Positions 10,418-21,172 of a DNA stretch of 64,000 nt are shown one piece after another. The stretch lies in contig OZ024849.1 of NCBI GenBank assembly GCA_964017145.1, positions 2,542,001 through 2,606,000 of the forward strand. The letters are read 5' to 3'. This DNA is from Agrocybe praecox (taxonomy: Eukaryota; Basidiomycota; Agaricomycetes; Agaricales; Agrocybaceae). The position numbers were made by a program, and so were the translations under genes. Under the pieces are notes generated by a model that saw nothing but the letters and a program-made list of their open reading frames with translations, was not told the origin of the DNA and made no database searches. Numbering within the stretch: position 1 is the first letter of the stretch; the number at the start of each line of letters is the position of its first letter.

Positions 10418-11510
10418 ATGTCTACGCCTACGACATCAAATATTCTCTCTTCCGTCTTCGATGCCAGTGCTACCCCAGTTGGCGATCTCGTCAAAGCGTT
10501 CAATTTCTCTAGCGTACGTGGATTCTCAGAGAGCTGTATTACACTTGGTCCCACTCATAACAAACTTAGGTTGACTTGAAGGACTCGAATCCAAAGGCCG
10601 ATCACTTTCACGTGAAGCTCGCTCCGGCTTATGGACGTCCTGACCAACACGCGCCCGCATACAGTGCCGTGCTCGCGACGTTGGAGGACAACGTCAGGAT
10701 AATGGTTGCAGGAACCATGAAGTCTCTTTCCAAAGTGGATGAAAAGACACGCAGCTATGACACGGTGCTTGCGAACCTCACCACTAGCCCTCTGCTTGAC
10801 ACCGTTCGGGAGAGCGCCGTCATCAGACGATCCGACCAAATCATCAAGGATAGATCCAACGTCATAGGATTTGGTAAGAAATCCCCTGATGCTGCGCTGA
10901 TTGCCAAGGTAAACTGTATCTATTAAGTCACGTTCGAACGCTACTGACACCTACATTTTCTTTGCAGGTTCAAGCCTGGTTTGCGGACCTTGTGGGCGAC
11001 AAGGAGATCGTCGCATCAACCCACATAGTCGGGGACGTCCTCAAGAAGATTGTTGAAGTGGCTTTCACCTCCACTGAAGAAACTGAGTCGAGTCTCCCCG
11101 GAGTCGACGACATAATGGAGAGACCTCTGAAGAAGGAAAGGTCGGAAAAGTCCATTCTAGACATCACTTTTCTTCGTTTCCCCACCAAAGAGAGCCCTAC
11201 ATTCAAAGTATGTCCTTTGGGTAATATGGAGTTGAATCATAACATCTGACGTGACGACATTGATAGCTCGCTAATATTAAGATTCATGCCTGGAATCAAT
11301 CCGAGAAGATTGTGCTGCTCGAAAAGCAGATTACGGGTCTGACAGCTGGTAAGTTCAAACTAGCAGTGTTATTCTCGCTCCATAAACTCACGTGAATCGT
11401 CTGTAGAATACACAAGCAGGGAATTTAAGCCTCATTCTATCACTCTTGACGGGCTAAAGGATGAAATACGACAATCGGCCATCAAACAAGCGAATGAACT
11501 ATTCGATTAA
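10418..11510 (+). CDS. gene B, CytB/volvatoxin-like protein (tentative), paralogue of A
   Basis: Exons 10418-10513, 10570-10908, 10968-11207, 11267-11348 and 11407-11510 splice in frame to 286 codons plus stop. The last two exons (82 and 104 nt) have exactly the lengths seen in A, and all intron phases agree, so A and B are ancient paralogues. Conserved points are HVKLAPAYG against HMGLAPSYG near the start of exon 2, IMVAGTMKSL against IMIAGTMKTL, VQAWF at the start of exon 3, LRFP at the end of exon 3 and FKPH/FKPR in exon 5. It is cytosolic by appearance, with no signal peptide. The CytB-like label is as tentative as for A. Confidence 0.7.
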
Positions 11511-12017
11511 GCGTTCTGGCCAAGTGACGTTTGTACCAATAATCATTTTCTCGTTTCATTTTGGACTCTACATAGAATTGAATTTATTTCGTTCTACATT
11601 GACCCGGTAGCCATGTACATGTTGGGTTCAGACCTTTGAAAACCTGTCAATGATAATACTACTTTAACTTCGACATGGCTTATATCATAACTTCCGATCC
11701 TTCCCAAAAACTACGATCGCTCGACCAAGAGAGTGACAATCATCCTATCTCGATATAGTCTGAGCATATGGGATACGTAAAGGCAAGGTTGGAGAAAACT
11801 AGATGGCGTAATTGGCCTGAGCGTTGGTCCAAGTAGTCGAGATGTCAGACTGAACGCAGTTATTTAGATAGTTAAATACATCATATTTTAGAGATATAAT
11901 GACTTTGAGCTATTTTTGGAGTATAGCAAAGACTTCAAGTTCAAGTTCGGCGCGTGAAGTTTTTTTTAATCAAGGTATCGGCATTTTATAACTTGATTCC
12001 AACTTCTTCTGGAGTGT
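11511..12017. repeat. intergenic; short repeat-X end at about 11670-11760
   Basis: Downstream of B the sequence CTTATATCATAACTTCCG and the following TTCCCAAAAACTACG match the outer end of repeat X (23500-23550). The inverted copy of the pair also has X next to B' (about 34400-34440). The rest shows nothing recognisable. Confidence 0.45.
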
Positions 12018-13205
12018 TTAACAATTGGCCTTATTATCTGGTATTAGAAGCACATCTCGGCCAAAATAGGGTAAAGATTCACCTTCCATGCCACCTTCAA
12101 TCATGAGGACTTGACCTGTAACGTGTCCCGACATCTTGTTCGAGGACAGCAGCACAATCTGATTTGCTATGTCTATCGGTTCTGCTATTTTCTTGAGTGG
12201 GGTTCTATACGGAGAAATAAGTTAAGTCAATAGTGAGACATTTAGGTACGGATAAAGTATTTCACGTCGCTAAAGCGCTGTATTTGGTACGTGGGTTCTT
12301 GAGTGAGCCTGTCACCCTTGACTGTCGAATTACGAAAGGTTGAACGATCAATAAGATAAAAAGGATGTTTTGAGGTTGATTTTTTGACGTACAGTCCTCA
12401 CCCATCCTGGCCCTATGCAGTTCACCCGTCCTTTGGGAGCGATCTTCACAATCTCGTTCTTGAGACTCATGGTCAAGCCGTACATCATAGCTGGTTTCAA
12501 TATTAGAGTGAATTCACAATATTGAACAATTTGGATCGTACCACTTTTTGATGCAGCATAGTCTGCATGGCCTGCCTCGCCTAGAATACATAATTTTGTT
12601 AGTGAAGGGTACTCCACCTTTGAGAAATAGGAAAATAATACCATATTTTCCTGCTGTGCTTCCTATTAATATGATGCACGCTTCTTCCTTCATGTCGGGA
12701 GACATATTTTTCAGGTGTTTTAAGTATTCTCGTGCAACGAGGAAGGATGAATTCAAGTTGGTGTCGATTGTCTTTTTCCAACGCTCATAAGACATTTCCC
12801 ACAGATTTTCGTTCTCAACAACGCTGATGGCGTGGTTTATGACAAGAATCTGTATAGCGCCAAAAGGAAGAATCGCCTTTCTAAAGAGGTCTTCGACTTC
12901 ATCCTCCTTCGTCAGATCCGCCCTGATGGCCTGACTTCGAGAGTCGACGAATGATTCCAACGGTTTGAAGTTGGAATTATAGTGGGCCGTAACGATTGCT
13001 CCCTGTTCTAAACCATTCCTGATTAGAATACAAGCAAACTTTGGTGTGTTTCCTCACCATAGAAGAGTTCTGCAGTTTCAAAGCCTATTCCGCCGCTTGC
13101 CCCTGTATTCAAGTGGTTAAACATCATCGAAGCTATATAGCTGACGTGTCAAGGATACGACTGACCAGTAATCAGAACATGGACACCTTCAAGACCCAAG
13201 TCCAT
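12018..13205 (-). CDS. short-chain dehydrogenase/reductase (SDR)
   Basis: A spliced SDR-family NAD(P)-dependent oxidoreductase. Exon 1 (13205-13166) ends inside the cofactor motif, which after splicing reads TGASGGIG. Then come ADLTKEDEVEDL (nucleotide-binding region), an NHA variant of the usual NNAG, the catalytic serine in IGSTAG, and the catalytic pair in YAASK near 12560. Near the end are PGWVRT and GHVTGQVLMIEGG, the classic SDR C-terminal motif. The last exon ends at TAA 12018-12020. Introns are short; one acceptor (TTTAG before AACAGGGAGC) was chosen because it keeps frame. The substrate cannot be told. It points toward gene B and may be unrelated to it. Confidence 0.85.
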
Positions 13206-13801
13206 TGTGGCGCAGATGAATAGAGAGAATTCAATGCAGATGGAAACTGGCGTTATGTGCCTCCCGGCTATAAGGGGTGAATAGTACTGCGCGTCGGTAA
13301 GAAGGTAATCTATTCGGCGAGCCGGGAATTGTCTCAATGTCCAGGTGTATTTCACACGCGTGACCGAATATGATGAGAACATTCGAGCAACATGGGAGGA
13401 TTTCTGTACGCTTCCAAGGGAATAAAGCTGCGGACTGGAGTATACTTTGGGAAATCCTAGGCCTCTGGGAGTCTGGGACAGAAGTGCAAGGATAAAATTA
13501 TGGTGGGTCAACATCTAATCTGATCTGATCTAACCAAGCGCTTGGTAGTAGATAACTAATTATCTTATCAACAGGGACGCTTCGGTAACATATTACCTAC
13601 GGGAGCGCCGGGCCGCAATTCACTGGCACGTTTGGACTCATTGGGATTACTTTCTAATTCTACTCTCAATGTATGAGAAAGCATCAATTAAATTATCAGG
13701 TGAAATTGAATCACTTACTAAAGGTTCAATGTCACTAGGAACATAGGTGTATGCGCACATATTAAAAACTTTTATGACCTTAGTTGCTTTAATTGATTGG
13801 C
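13206..13801. other. intergenic, nothing recognised
   Basis: Upstream region of the dehydrogenase. A minus-strand open frame extends upstream of its start but shows no conserved feature and reads through the promoter area. No repeat with another part of the window was noticed until 13802. Confidence 0.4.
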
Positions 13802-14430
13802 TATTTCTGAAAGACGTTCCTAACACCCTGATTTACCGAAATTCATGCGGGATGTACTAAGGGAGATACTCTTCCGGTCCATGAGCGATTTGGCAGAGGA
13901 ATAGTTTCGACCAAAATCCCAGGGACTAATCAAGCCAGCCGCGGCAGTGGCATATTCGCGCGCTCGGCCATTTGCCAAAAGATGTAACTCATGCGGCTCT
14001 GGCAAATTCGCCGTCAAGCTTCCAGTGCTAAATGATTAGCATACATCTGTGGTGTATATCATTTTGTAGGTCCTGGTGATTTTGGGTTCATTTTGAAATT
14101 ATATTTGGTTATTTTCCGTATGGAATCAAACTTTCCTTGCGCTAGCTGGACGCGGACGCAGTTTAATAAAATCAAGGAGAGACCCCATACAGAAAACAAC
14201 CCCTTTGTGTCATTCTAATCGAAGATCATATATGAAAACACTGCTCGCGCTGACCTCTGTTTCCCTTGGGAAAACAGGTGTGAAATATCGACATAGACGA
14301 GTGTGCATTAATTAGCGTTGAGCGAAAACCGGCCAGAACTAGTGAACGCAAAGGCTGGCAGAAAGGAAAGGTTAATTATCGAGTAAGAGACAAGAGAAGA
14401 TTCTCTGTGATTGTGATGTGTGCGTACGTG
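13802..14430 (+). pseudogene. relic of a secreted-protein gene (exon 3) plus repeat-X end
   Basis: From 13802 (CTGAAAGACGTTCC) to about 14000 the sequence matches the end of intron 2 and all of exon 3 of the secreted-protein family, including CATGCGGGATGTACT and the terminal TTTGCCAAAAGATGTAA. It is followed by the shared 3' flank (GATTAGCATACATCTGTGG) and the X terminus at about 14285-14430. Exons 1 and 2 and the promoter are absent. This is a sixth, truncated copy. Confidence 0.75.
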
Positions 14431-15560
14431 CAACGCATCGCCAACGGGTTCTTCATTCTCTCCCTTCTAGATAGTGACTTCTTCGTGCTTTCGTATTTCC
14501 CTAGACCCTTTTCATGCTCCTCTTGCTTCCACCCTGTTCTTCTCTTCTCTTTCCCTCCCTACTATTATTCATGTGTGGTTCGGCGCGTCAAGAGTGTGAT
14601 GTTTACAACACATGTCACACGATTCGATTCCGAACCATCGCCATCCAACGCCATCTCCATCCACCACCACTTCTCACTCCCGCCACCACACCTGAGGCCC
14701 GTTGTGAGGCAGTAAGGCCAACCACCACTAACGACAGATGCCAGCAGACCACTCAACTAACAAGAGGGGATGGGGATGGGGTCCCGAATGACGTGGTACG
14801 ACGGGGAGGAACGACGGGGCAATGACAGAGGGCATAAACAACGGGGTGCTGTCCCTGAAAGGTACGTCGCACGTTCACATCGCCTCTCCGCTGCTGTCGC
14901 TTGCTGCCACCACCGTACCCCACCACCACTTCCCGCTACGATTATACTGTGACGGAGACGCTGACAACGCCGACGAGAACCACACCCACTGTAACGCAAC
15001 GAGGCCCATGACCACGACCAGCAACAGCGGCCGCCAGCACACAGCGCAACAAACACGAGGGAACAGCCGCGGAGCCACGTCCTGACGTGGCACGACGAAA
15101 AGAGGTAGCAGGTCCAGGTCAACCATGGAGGGGGTACGATATGTATATGAGGGAGTATCCCCATAAGCTATGTAGCCCTTCCACATCGTCTAGTCGCTAA
15201 CCACCTCATTTTATGCCCTATGGGTGTTGTGCCCATTGACTCCCATCTTTTTATCCTTCCCTTCCCTACCCCACCTCTAGAAAAAATGGTATCCCCGCCT
15301 TCTTGTCCCTCCTGCCATCCAATTCACCTTCACCTTCTCCCCCTGTTTATATGTTTCTCCCTCTCCTCTCCCCTCCTCTGTGCCCTTCTTTCTTTGTATT
15401 TATTCCATTATATACACTGTAAAATATCAATATATCAAGAAATCTCATTTAAATCTGTTATATCCTATACCACTGAGTGATTGCGCCACATTAAGTTCCC
15501 ATTTTCCCTTAATTTCATCCGGTTACTCTTGTCCAGACTACTACAGTCAACTGGATTCCG
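14430..15560 (-). repeat. repeat Y, copy 1
   Basis: The same sequence occurs inverted at about 49480-50420. Shared points include the CACTGAGTGATTGCGCCACA block at about 15470 and the CT-rich tract at 15240-15390. GCCCATGACCACGACCAGCA near 15010 and the CACATGTCACACGATTCGA block near 14610 are also shared. The order is preserved, so this is one element and not just similar composition. Both copies contain CCACC/GGTGG-rich sequence with overlapping spurious frames. Class unknown; no transposase was seen. Confidence 0.65.
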
Positions 15561-15996
15561 GTAAGTAAAGTATTGGTTTCACCCTGCTGTTAACACGGAG
15601 CGGCATTTCTTCATTTTTGTGTCCCACTTCTGATTGTCGCTTCTGCCAGTGCAATCGACCGTCTGCCATGGGATATGAACATTTAAACGAACGACTTCTT
15701 TCGCCGTTGTTTATAGCTTCGTCATCTTTCGTCTTTTAGCTAGTCTATTCGTTATCGTTCTTACCCACTTGTGCGCGCCGTTCTGCTCTGTCGACCTCCT
15801 CGACTTCAAAGTACTTGAGAGCCAGAGACAGAGCAATGTTCGTTATTTCTTTTTCCTTTTCGGCGGACGACCAGCATACAGAAAATTTGGGATCAGACGC
15901 TACAGGCACATAGGAATGATGCTGGTTAAAGGTGCCTAGCTTGCATGCCATATGCCTCGTTTTTTTAATAGAAAAAATGCATGACAATTTATTTAT
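15561..15996. other. intergenic, nothing recognised
   Basis: Region downstream of the F-box gene stop. A minus-strand frame (15745-15987) has no recognisable motif. No repeat matched elsewhere. Confidence 0.4.
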
Positions 15997-17608
15997 TTAC
16001 ACGTATATATGCTCGTATTCCTCTTGTTTATGATCCCTAATAATTACACGGCGAAGCCCCGGAATGCCCTGAAACCTACTTATATAGTCCTTATCTGAAG
16101 AGAAACCAAATAATCTGAGAGTGTGTATCGTATGGCGTCTCAGAATCCCGTCAACAATGCTAAGGCCTAGAAGTGGGGGACTGTGGAAAGCTTCTCGAAT
16201 TAGACAGAGCATTGTAATATTGGGAAAGGAAATGGGTGTTCTTTCCTCCCAAAATGTGTTAGAATAGAATGAAGAGAATGTGTCGTCCTGGAAGGATAGG
16301 AGAGAGAAATACGCTAGTTCTAATGTTGTGATTGTGGCAGAAGTCGTGATTTTGGGGAATAAATGGCAAGAAGTTGCACATAGCCAAAGGCGAAGTATTG
16401 GGAGGTTGTCAAAAATCAGAATTTCGAAAATAAACCGCTTAGCTGGAGATGCACCTGGCACGACCCGAGTTCGAAGTCCGGTGATTGAGAAGTAAATACC
16501 AGAAATTGATGGAATTGGGGAAAGAAGAGAGACTCCGGGTTCGCTGGTAAAGAATCCTGCATCGGCTAAGTGTAATCGCATAGTCACTGATTTTTGCGAA
16601 GAGCCACTTTAAGCCATTCGGATATCGGAGGTTGATACTGCGCAAGAATGCTCGCTGATAGATAGATAGAATTAATGAATAAAGCGTCGCCTGATCATCC
16701 ATGTCGACATCAACTTCGATAAAATCATTGATACGAAAACCGCATTTGTTACTCTTGACCCGATCAATAATAGCAAGGATGTTTAAAGGGGCTTCCTTGA
16801 GATAGATGTATTTCAGGGAATGGAGGTTTACGATAGGCAGGGTCGGTATGTCAGATATACTGTCCACAGAGTATTCGATTTTGTGCCCCAGCTCTACATG
16901 TCCCAGCATTGGCATACTAGCCAGAACATCTAGAGTATTCCTGATGCTCCATCCGACCGCATTTATGTTCGATGTGATAAGGGTTGTGAGGCCGGAAAAC
17001 CATGAAGCGTTCAGAGGCATTCGGAAAAGGTTTGCTTGTAAAGAACGCATACAGGGGGCCGAGTCCGATAAGAGCAGTAAAGGATATGCATAGTCCTTCG
17101 GAAAACCAAATAAGCAATCGTACACTTGAACTATTCGCAATTCCTCGAGTACTGGCCAAGGATCGTTGATCAAGCTCCAGAAAGTTTCAGCAATATCATA
17201 TTTCCAAGTTGGGAAATCATCGAGGGTGATCGTCAGACGTTTAATTCTATGCCTATGACTGGAGAGAATTTCAAGCAAGAGATCATAGAAGCGAGATGCC
17301 CTCTTCCCCATTGTACGTGCCTGCCGGAATTCATCACCCACAGTTCCATGGACCCACAGAAGTGATTCTCCGCTCCTATTAAGGAGCTCATGAATAAGGT
17401 TTATGTTAAGTGGACTTTCCAGGCAATCCAGGAGTACGAGTTTCCCCCATATGGAGGGTGATTGGAGGAGGAGGATGTTGGGCCAGTTCCGGCAGACATG
17501 AGTGCTATTGATGGTGGTCTTCAGTCGATCCTCTATTTTGGCCCTGTCATCCGTTGCATTGACGTCGAAGATATACAATAGTATGTCGTGAAAGAGGGCT
17601 TCGTGCAT
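15997..17608 (-). pseudogene. F-box/leucine-rich protein with an apparent frameshift
   Basis: Agaricomycete F-box-type protein. The chosen start is MHEALFHDILLYIFDVN at 17608, because that begins the F-box; an upstream ATG at 17695 only adds an unrelated stretch. The F-box continues with HVCRNWPNILLLQSPSIWG, the typical helix pair for SCF-type substrate receptors. Leucine-rich repeat-like sequence follows to about 16600. There the frame must change near an A5 run (GCAAAAATCAG, about 16590) to continue with LHLADAGFFTSEPG and end at 15997. No credible intron spans the junction, so one indel (real or an assembly error) is likely. If real, the product loses its last 190 or so residues. Alternatively a very small intron exists. 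Confidence 0.65.
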
Positions 17609-18477
17609 TGCGATGAGCGGGAAATATTTGGCAAACGGAAAAAGTCGGCAAAGTTTGATTGTGAACAGATAATAGCCGACACTGGTGCACAGCAAAATAT
17701 AACCAGTTGCTATATTCGAATTATATTTAAATAATATTCGGACTCCGAGTTAAATTGGCAGGTGGATCGCGATATTAAATGAACATTTAATTCAAAGTCC
17801 GAATATTAATTAAATACGGCCGGAACTACGTCACGAGAACATAGCGTCAGGGGGATTCTATGACCACATGAGCGTGGGAATTCGTGCCAAACACGCACCC
17901 ATAAGCTGTGCCGCGAGCGTATCAATCCTTTCCTAGTCCCTTCCAACGTTTCCCGCTCTTCGCACGTCTCCCATATTACCCTCCCTACACCTATCCATCC
18001 ACTCTCAGCCCTGCACGAACTCCCTCAATTCATTCCCTAAGTCACGCACAAGCTCCCAGGTGCGGTGATTGATAATAATCTGTATGGATGCCGGCTGGAT
18101 TTAGTGGTGATGAGGATTTGGTCCGTGGTTACGTTTTAGAGGGAAGAGAGATTGGCTGGCATGTGGGATGTGAAGGAGATGGAAGGAAGGGTGGGCATAG
18201 AAAATAGTCCTAGCAGAAAGCTCTATAGGAGATACCAGGTTAGCTTACTGTCGAGCGAAGTCGATCAGTCATTTGATTGACAGTTTCTTGTCCCTTGTCA
18301 ATGTGCTGAGCGCCCGGATTTATTTCAGGAAAGATATAATCGCTAGCGGGCTATAGGTGGCGGTGCTTACTTATGATTGGGGATCGGGACAGTGGCAGTG
18401 GGCAGTAGCTATGACTACAATGGGAAATAAAGTGACAGAATGTCAGATTATCCTTAACCCAGAAACAATGGGATTAC
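17609..18477. other. intergenic, nothing recognised
   Basis: Upstream region of the F-box gene and left flank of the MITE. CT-rich sequence at about 17930-18010. No gene or repeat supported. Confidence 0.4.
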
Positions 18478-19053
18478 TATGGCGGTCAAAGTGGGTAAAA
18501 ATTAAAAGCGACCAAAACTTGGACTTTTTACCATTTGCGACCCAAATTAGGCCCTTGTTCGCATGCTCAGTTCGGATCAAAAAATATAGTCGCTTTTTAA
18601 GTTTCTGTCTCAAACTTCAACGAAATGAGCCACATTTTTTTAGGTGTGCCTATAACTTGACTTAGGTTGCGGGGAATCTCATTTATATGTCAGTACAAAA
18701 ATATATATGAGCCAAAATATTATATGATGCGACACTAAGTACATGGATAATGTGCGACAGAAACTTGAGGTGCGACCCAAATTTTAAATGAGCCAGAAAC
18801 TTTTTAGCGGCACTATGTTCGTATGCTGGAAAGCGACACAAAAATAGAGACCCCCTTGCGTGAGTTATATTTAGATTATTGGACTCCGAGATCTCCGAAC
18901 ACCGTCGTCCAAACGCCGTCTCCACGTGTAACGAAAAGCGACTATATTTTTTGATCCGAACTGAGCATGCGAACAAGGGCCTAATTTGGGTCGCAAATGG
19001 TAAAAAGTCCAAGTTTTGGTCGCTTTTAATTTTTACCCACTTTGACCGCCATA
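18478..19053. mobile_element. 576-bp MITE with about 120-bp terminal inverted repeats
   Basis: The left end, TATGGCGGTCAAAGTGGG, is repeated inverted at the right end (CCCACTTTGACCGCCATA). The two arms (18478-18597 and 18934-19053) match essentially base for base for about 120 bp. The direct repeat GGATTAC flanks both ends (18471-18477 and 19054-19060), a 7-bp target-site duplication. The centre is AT-rich with no coding capacity. It is a non-autonomous DNA transposon, possibly mobilised by a hAT-like or related transposase. Arm identity argues for recent insertion. Confidence 0.85.
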
Positions 19054-19601
19054 GGATTACATACAGGAAGTTGGCTGTAAAGTAATAAACTGTACGGTAG
19101 TAGTGGTAGTAGTAACACAATATAGCCTTCAAAAAATAAATGAAACACACACCATCCCAATAGTCGGTAAACACGAACTGATTTCTCACATAATTTTCTG
19201 ATGGACGTCGCTCGTATCTGATTTCACTGAGCCTTAGCTTCAAACTTCATGTATATTTGGTCTACGGTACCCGGAGTACCACAGCAACAACAGTGGAACC
19301 TGTCTTAATACCGCTATGAACACCCAAGGGCAACCTCAGTCTTCACAATTTAACCAGTCTCGACCAAACAACGGAGGTCACGTAATTTGCGTGAGAAATT
19401 GCACGAATGGCCATCTCAAAACAGCGTGCTCAGTGTCATTTTTGTGATAATATAGTTGATATGCCATCCTCGTGGAGAGTAAGCTTGGATCTCTGTCTTT
19501 ATATATATACCATAGATATGTCCAAGCGCTTTTCCGGGTACAGGCGCTAAATAGCATCGCCATGCTGATGTTCTAGCCAAATTGATAGATATAAAATATT
19601 T
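19054..19601. other. intergenic, nothing recognised
   Basis: Promoter-side region of the membrane protein gene. A TATAAA-like stretch is near 19590. No gene supported; an additional 5' exon with a signal peptide could lie here but I could not define one. Confidence 0.35.
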
Positions 19602-21172
19602 ATGCGTTTTAATGTAAATATGAACGGCTATAAAGACCCTGTTGAGCACCTGCACATCCTAAACTATTCTTCTTCACTTGCTCCAGGCTCTTCTCATATG
19701 TCTAATACAACTGCAAAGCTCGTAGATCCTGCCATCTTTGTGGACGACCACGATCCCGATATTGTGTATCAGGGATCATGGGGAACCAGCAGTGGCCTAC
19801 CAACAAACATGAATCTTTCGATCGTGCCAGGAACAAATGCTCCACCGTACTATGGGACTCTACATACAACACAAGGCCTTTCTCCTGGCGTCTCCGAGAA
19901 GAGCAGCTTCTGGTATATATTCAATGGCAAGTTCTTCTATATTTTTCTATCTAGTAGTTAACAATGCGTAGGGACGTCCGTTCTAGCAAATTTCTTCGGT
20001 CAATCGAATTCAAATACAATGGTGTCGTGCACGATAGATGGTGTTAAGTATGCCTTGATATCAGGACCAGGAAATAGTCAATTCAATTGCATCACCAATA
20101 CCACACTGCCCCAAGGACAGCACAATCTTTCAGTTGAGATCTCACTGCCGGATATTTCATTTGATGGCTTGTGGTATAGGTCGAACCAACTACCAGAGTC
20201 AAGCGTTGATTTATCATACTCTCCCGATCTCGAACTGGCAGCACTTGGTGAAGATCATGCTTATCTTGTCAACTTCTATGGTAAAACTCTTATTTATATT
20301 CAAAGTGGAAGGCTTACATTAGTTAACATATAGGCAATTCTATTGCATTTTACCTAACATTCCTCTTTAATTCAGTAATTCGTACAGCATCATTTTCATA
20401 TCTTGTCGATGAGGGGCCACCTCTGAATTTCTCAATGACTAACCCAACTCAAAATCCTATGTGGGATGGCGGATTGCAGCCCTGGCTTTTTATCCAGACA
20501 CCTTCTCTCTCTCGAGGGTCACATACATTGAGCCTTACCGTTGCCGAGAATGTATCCAACGTCGGGTCGTTCTTTCTCGGCCTGGTTATTGTTCAGAACA
20601 CCACAAAATCCTATAATTTGGATGCTGTCCAGGGTATGCCCATGCCAAATGTACCGGTTGTTAGCCCACTAAACCATCCGACTTCTGCTACCCCAAGCGT
20701 TCATCGAACAAACAGAGGTGCTATCGCTGGTGCGGTAGTCAGTGTGATTTTCATGCTATTTATAGGGTTCTGGATATGGAAGCGGGCGTCGCGGACACAA
20801 GGTCGAACACTCAACGACTGCAGTATCCAACCGTTCAGTGCGCAAGATTCTCGCCAAATCGGACGTTTTACGCTGCCGCGATATACGACAGCGAAGAAAA
20901 CAAACAAATTTCGAGAAGCGTTTGGTTTACAGACCAACCAATTGGGATTACCTGGAGACGTACGCGATGTGATAGCCACGGAAGCAGCCTTTCCACCCGA
21001 GCAGACTCGTCCAGTGCGATATAGGGTTCATGAGGATGCGGGACAGGCAGCAGATGACGACGCGGATATTATTAGCCTACCACCAATATATTCCACCGTA
21101 GGACGACCTCGTCCAGCTTCATTAATATCCGAGTCACTCATCACTTATGATATCACCAAGCCTCCCACCTAA
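19602..21172 (+). CDS. single-pass membrane protein with extracellular strand-rich domain
   Basis: Three exons (19602-19926, 19972-20280, 20376-21172) splice to 476 codons plus stop in frame. Intron 1 has a GC donor (GCAAGT). The N-terminal 330 or so residues carry many N-glycosylation sequons (NTT, NLS, NFS) and strand-like segments (AIFVDDHDPDIVYQGSWG and others). Next comes a proline/serine/threonine-rich stretch, one transmembrane helix (AIAGAVVSVIFMLFIGFWIW) and a basic KRASR stop-transfer. The cytoplasmic tail has about 140 residues. This is a common layout in Agaricomycete plasma-membrane proteins of unknown role. No signal peptide follows the first ATG, so the true start may be an upstream exon or a later Met at 19698. 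Confidence 0.7.
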
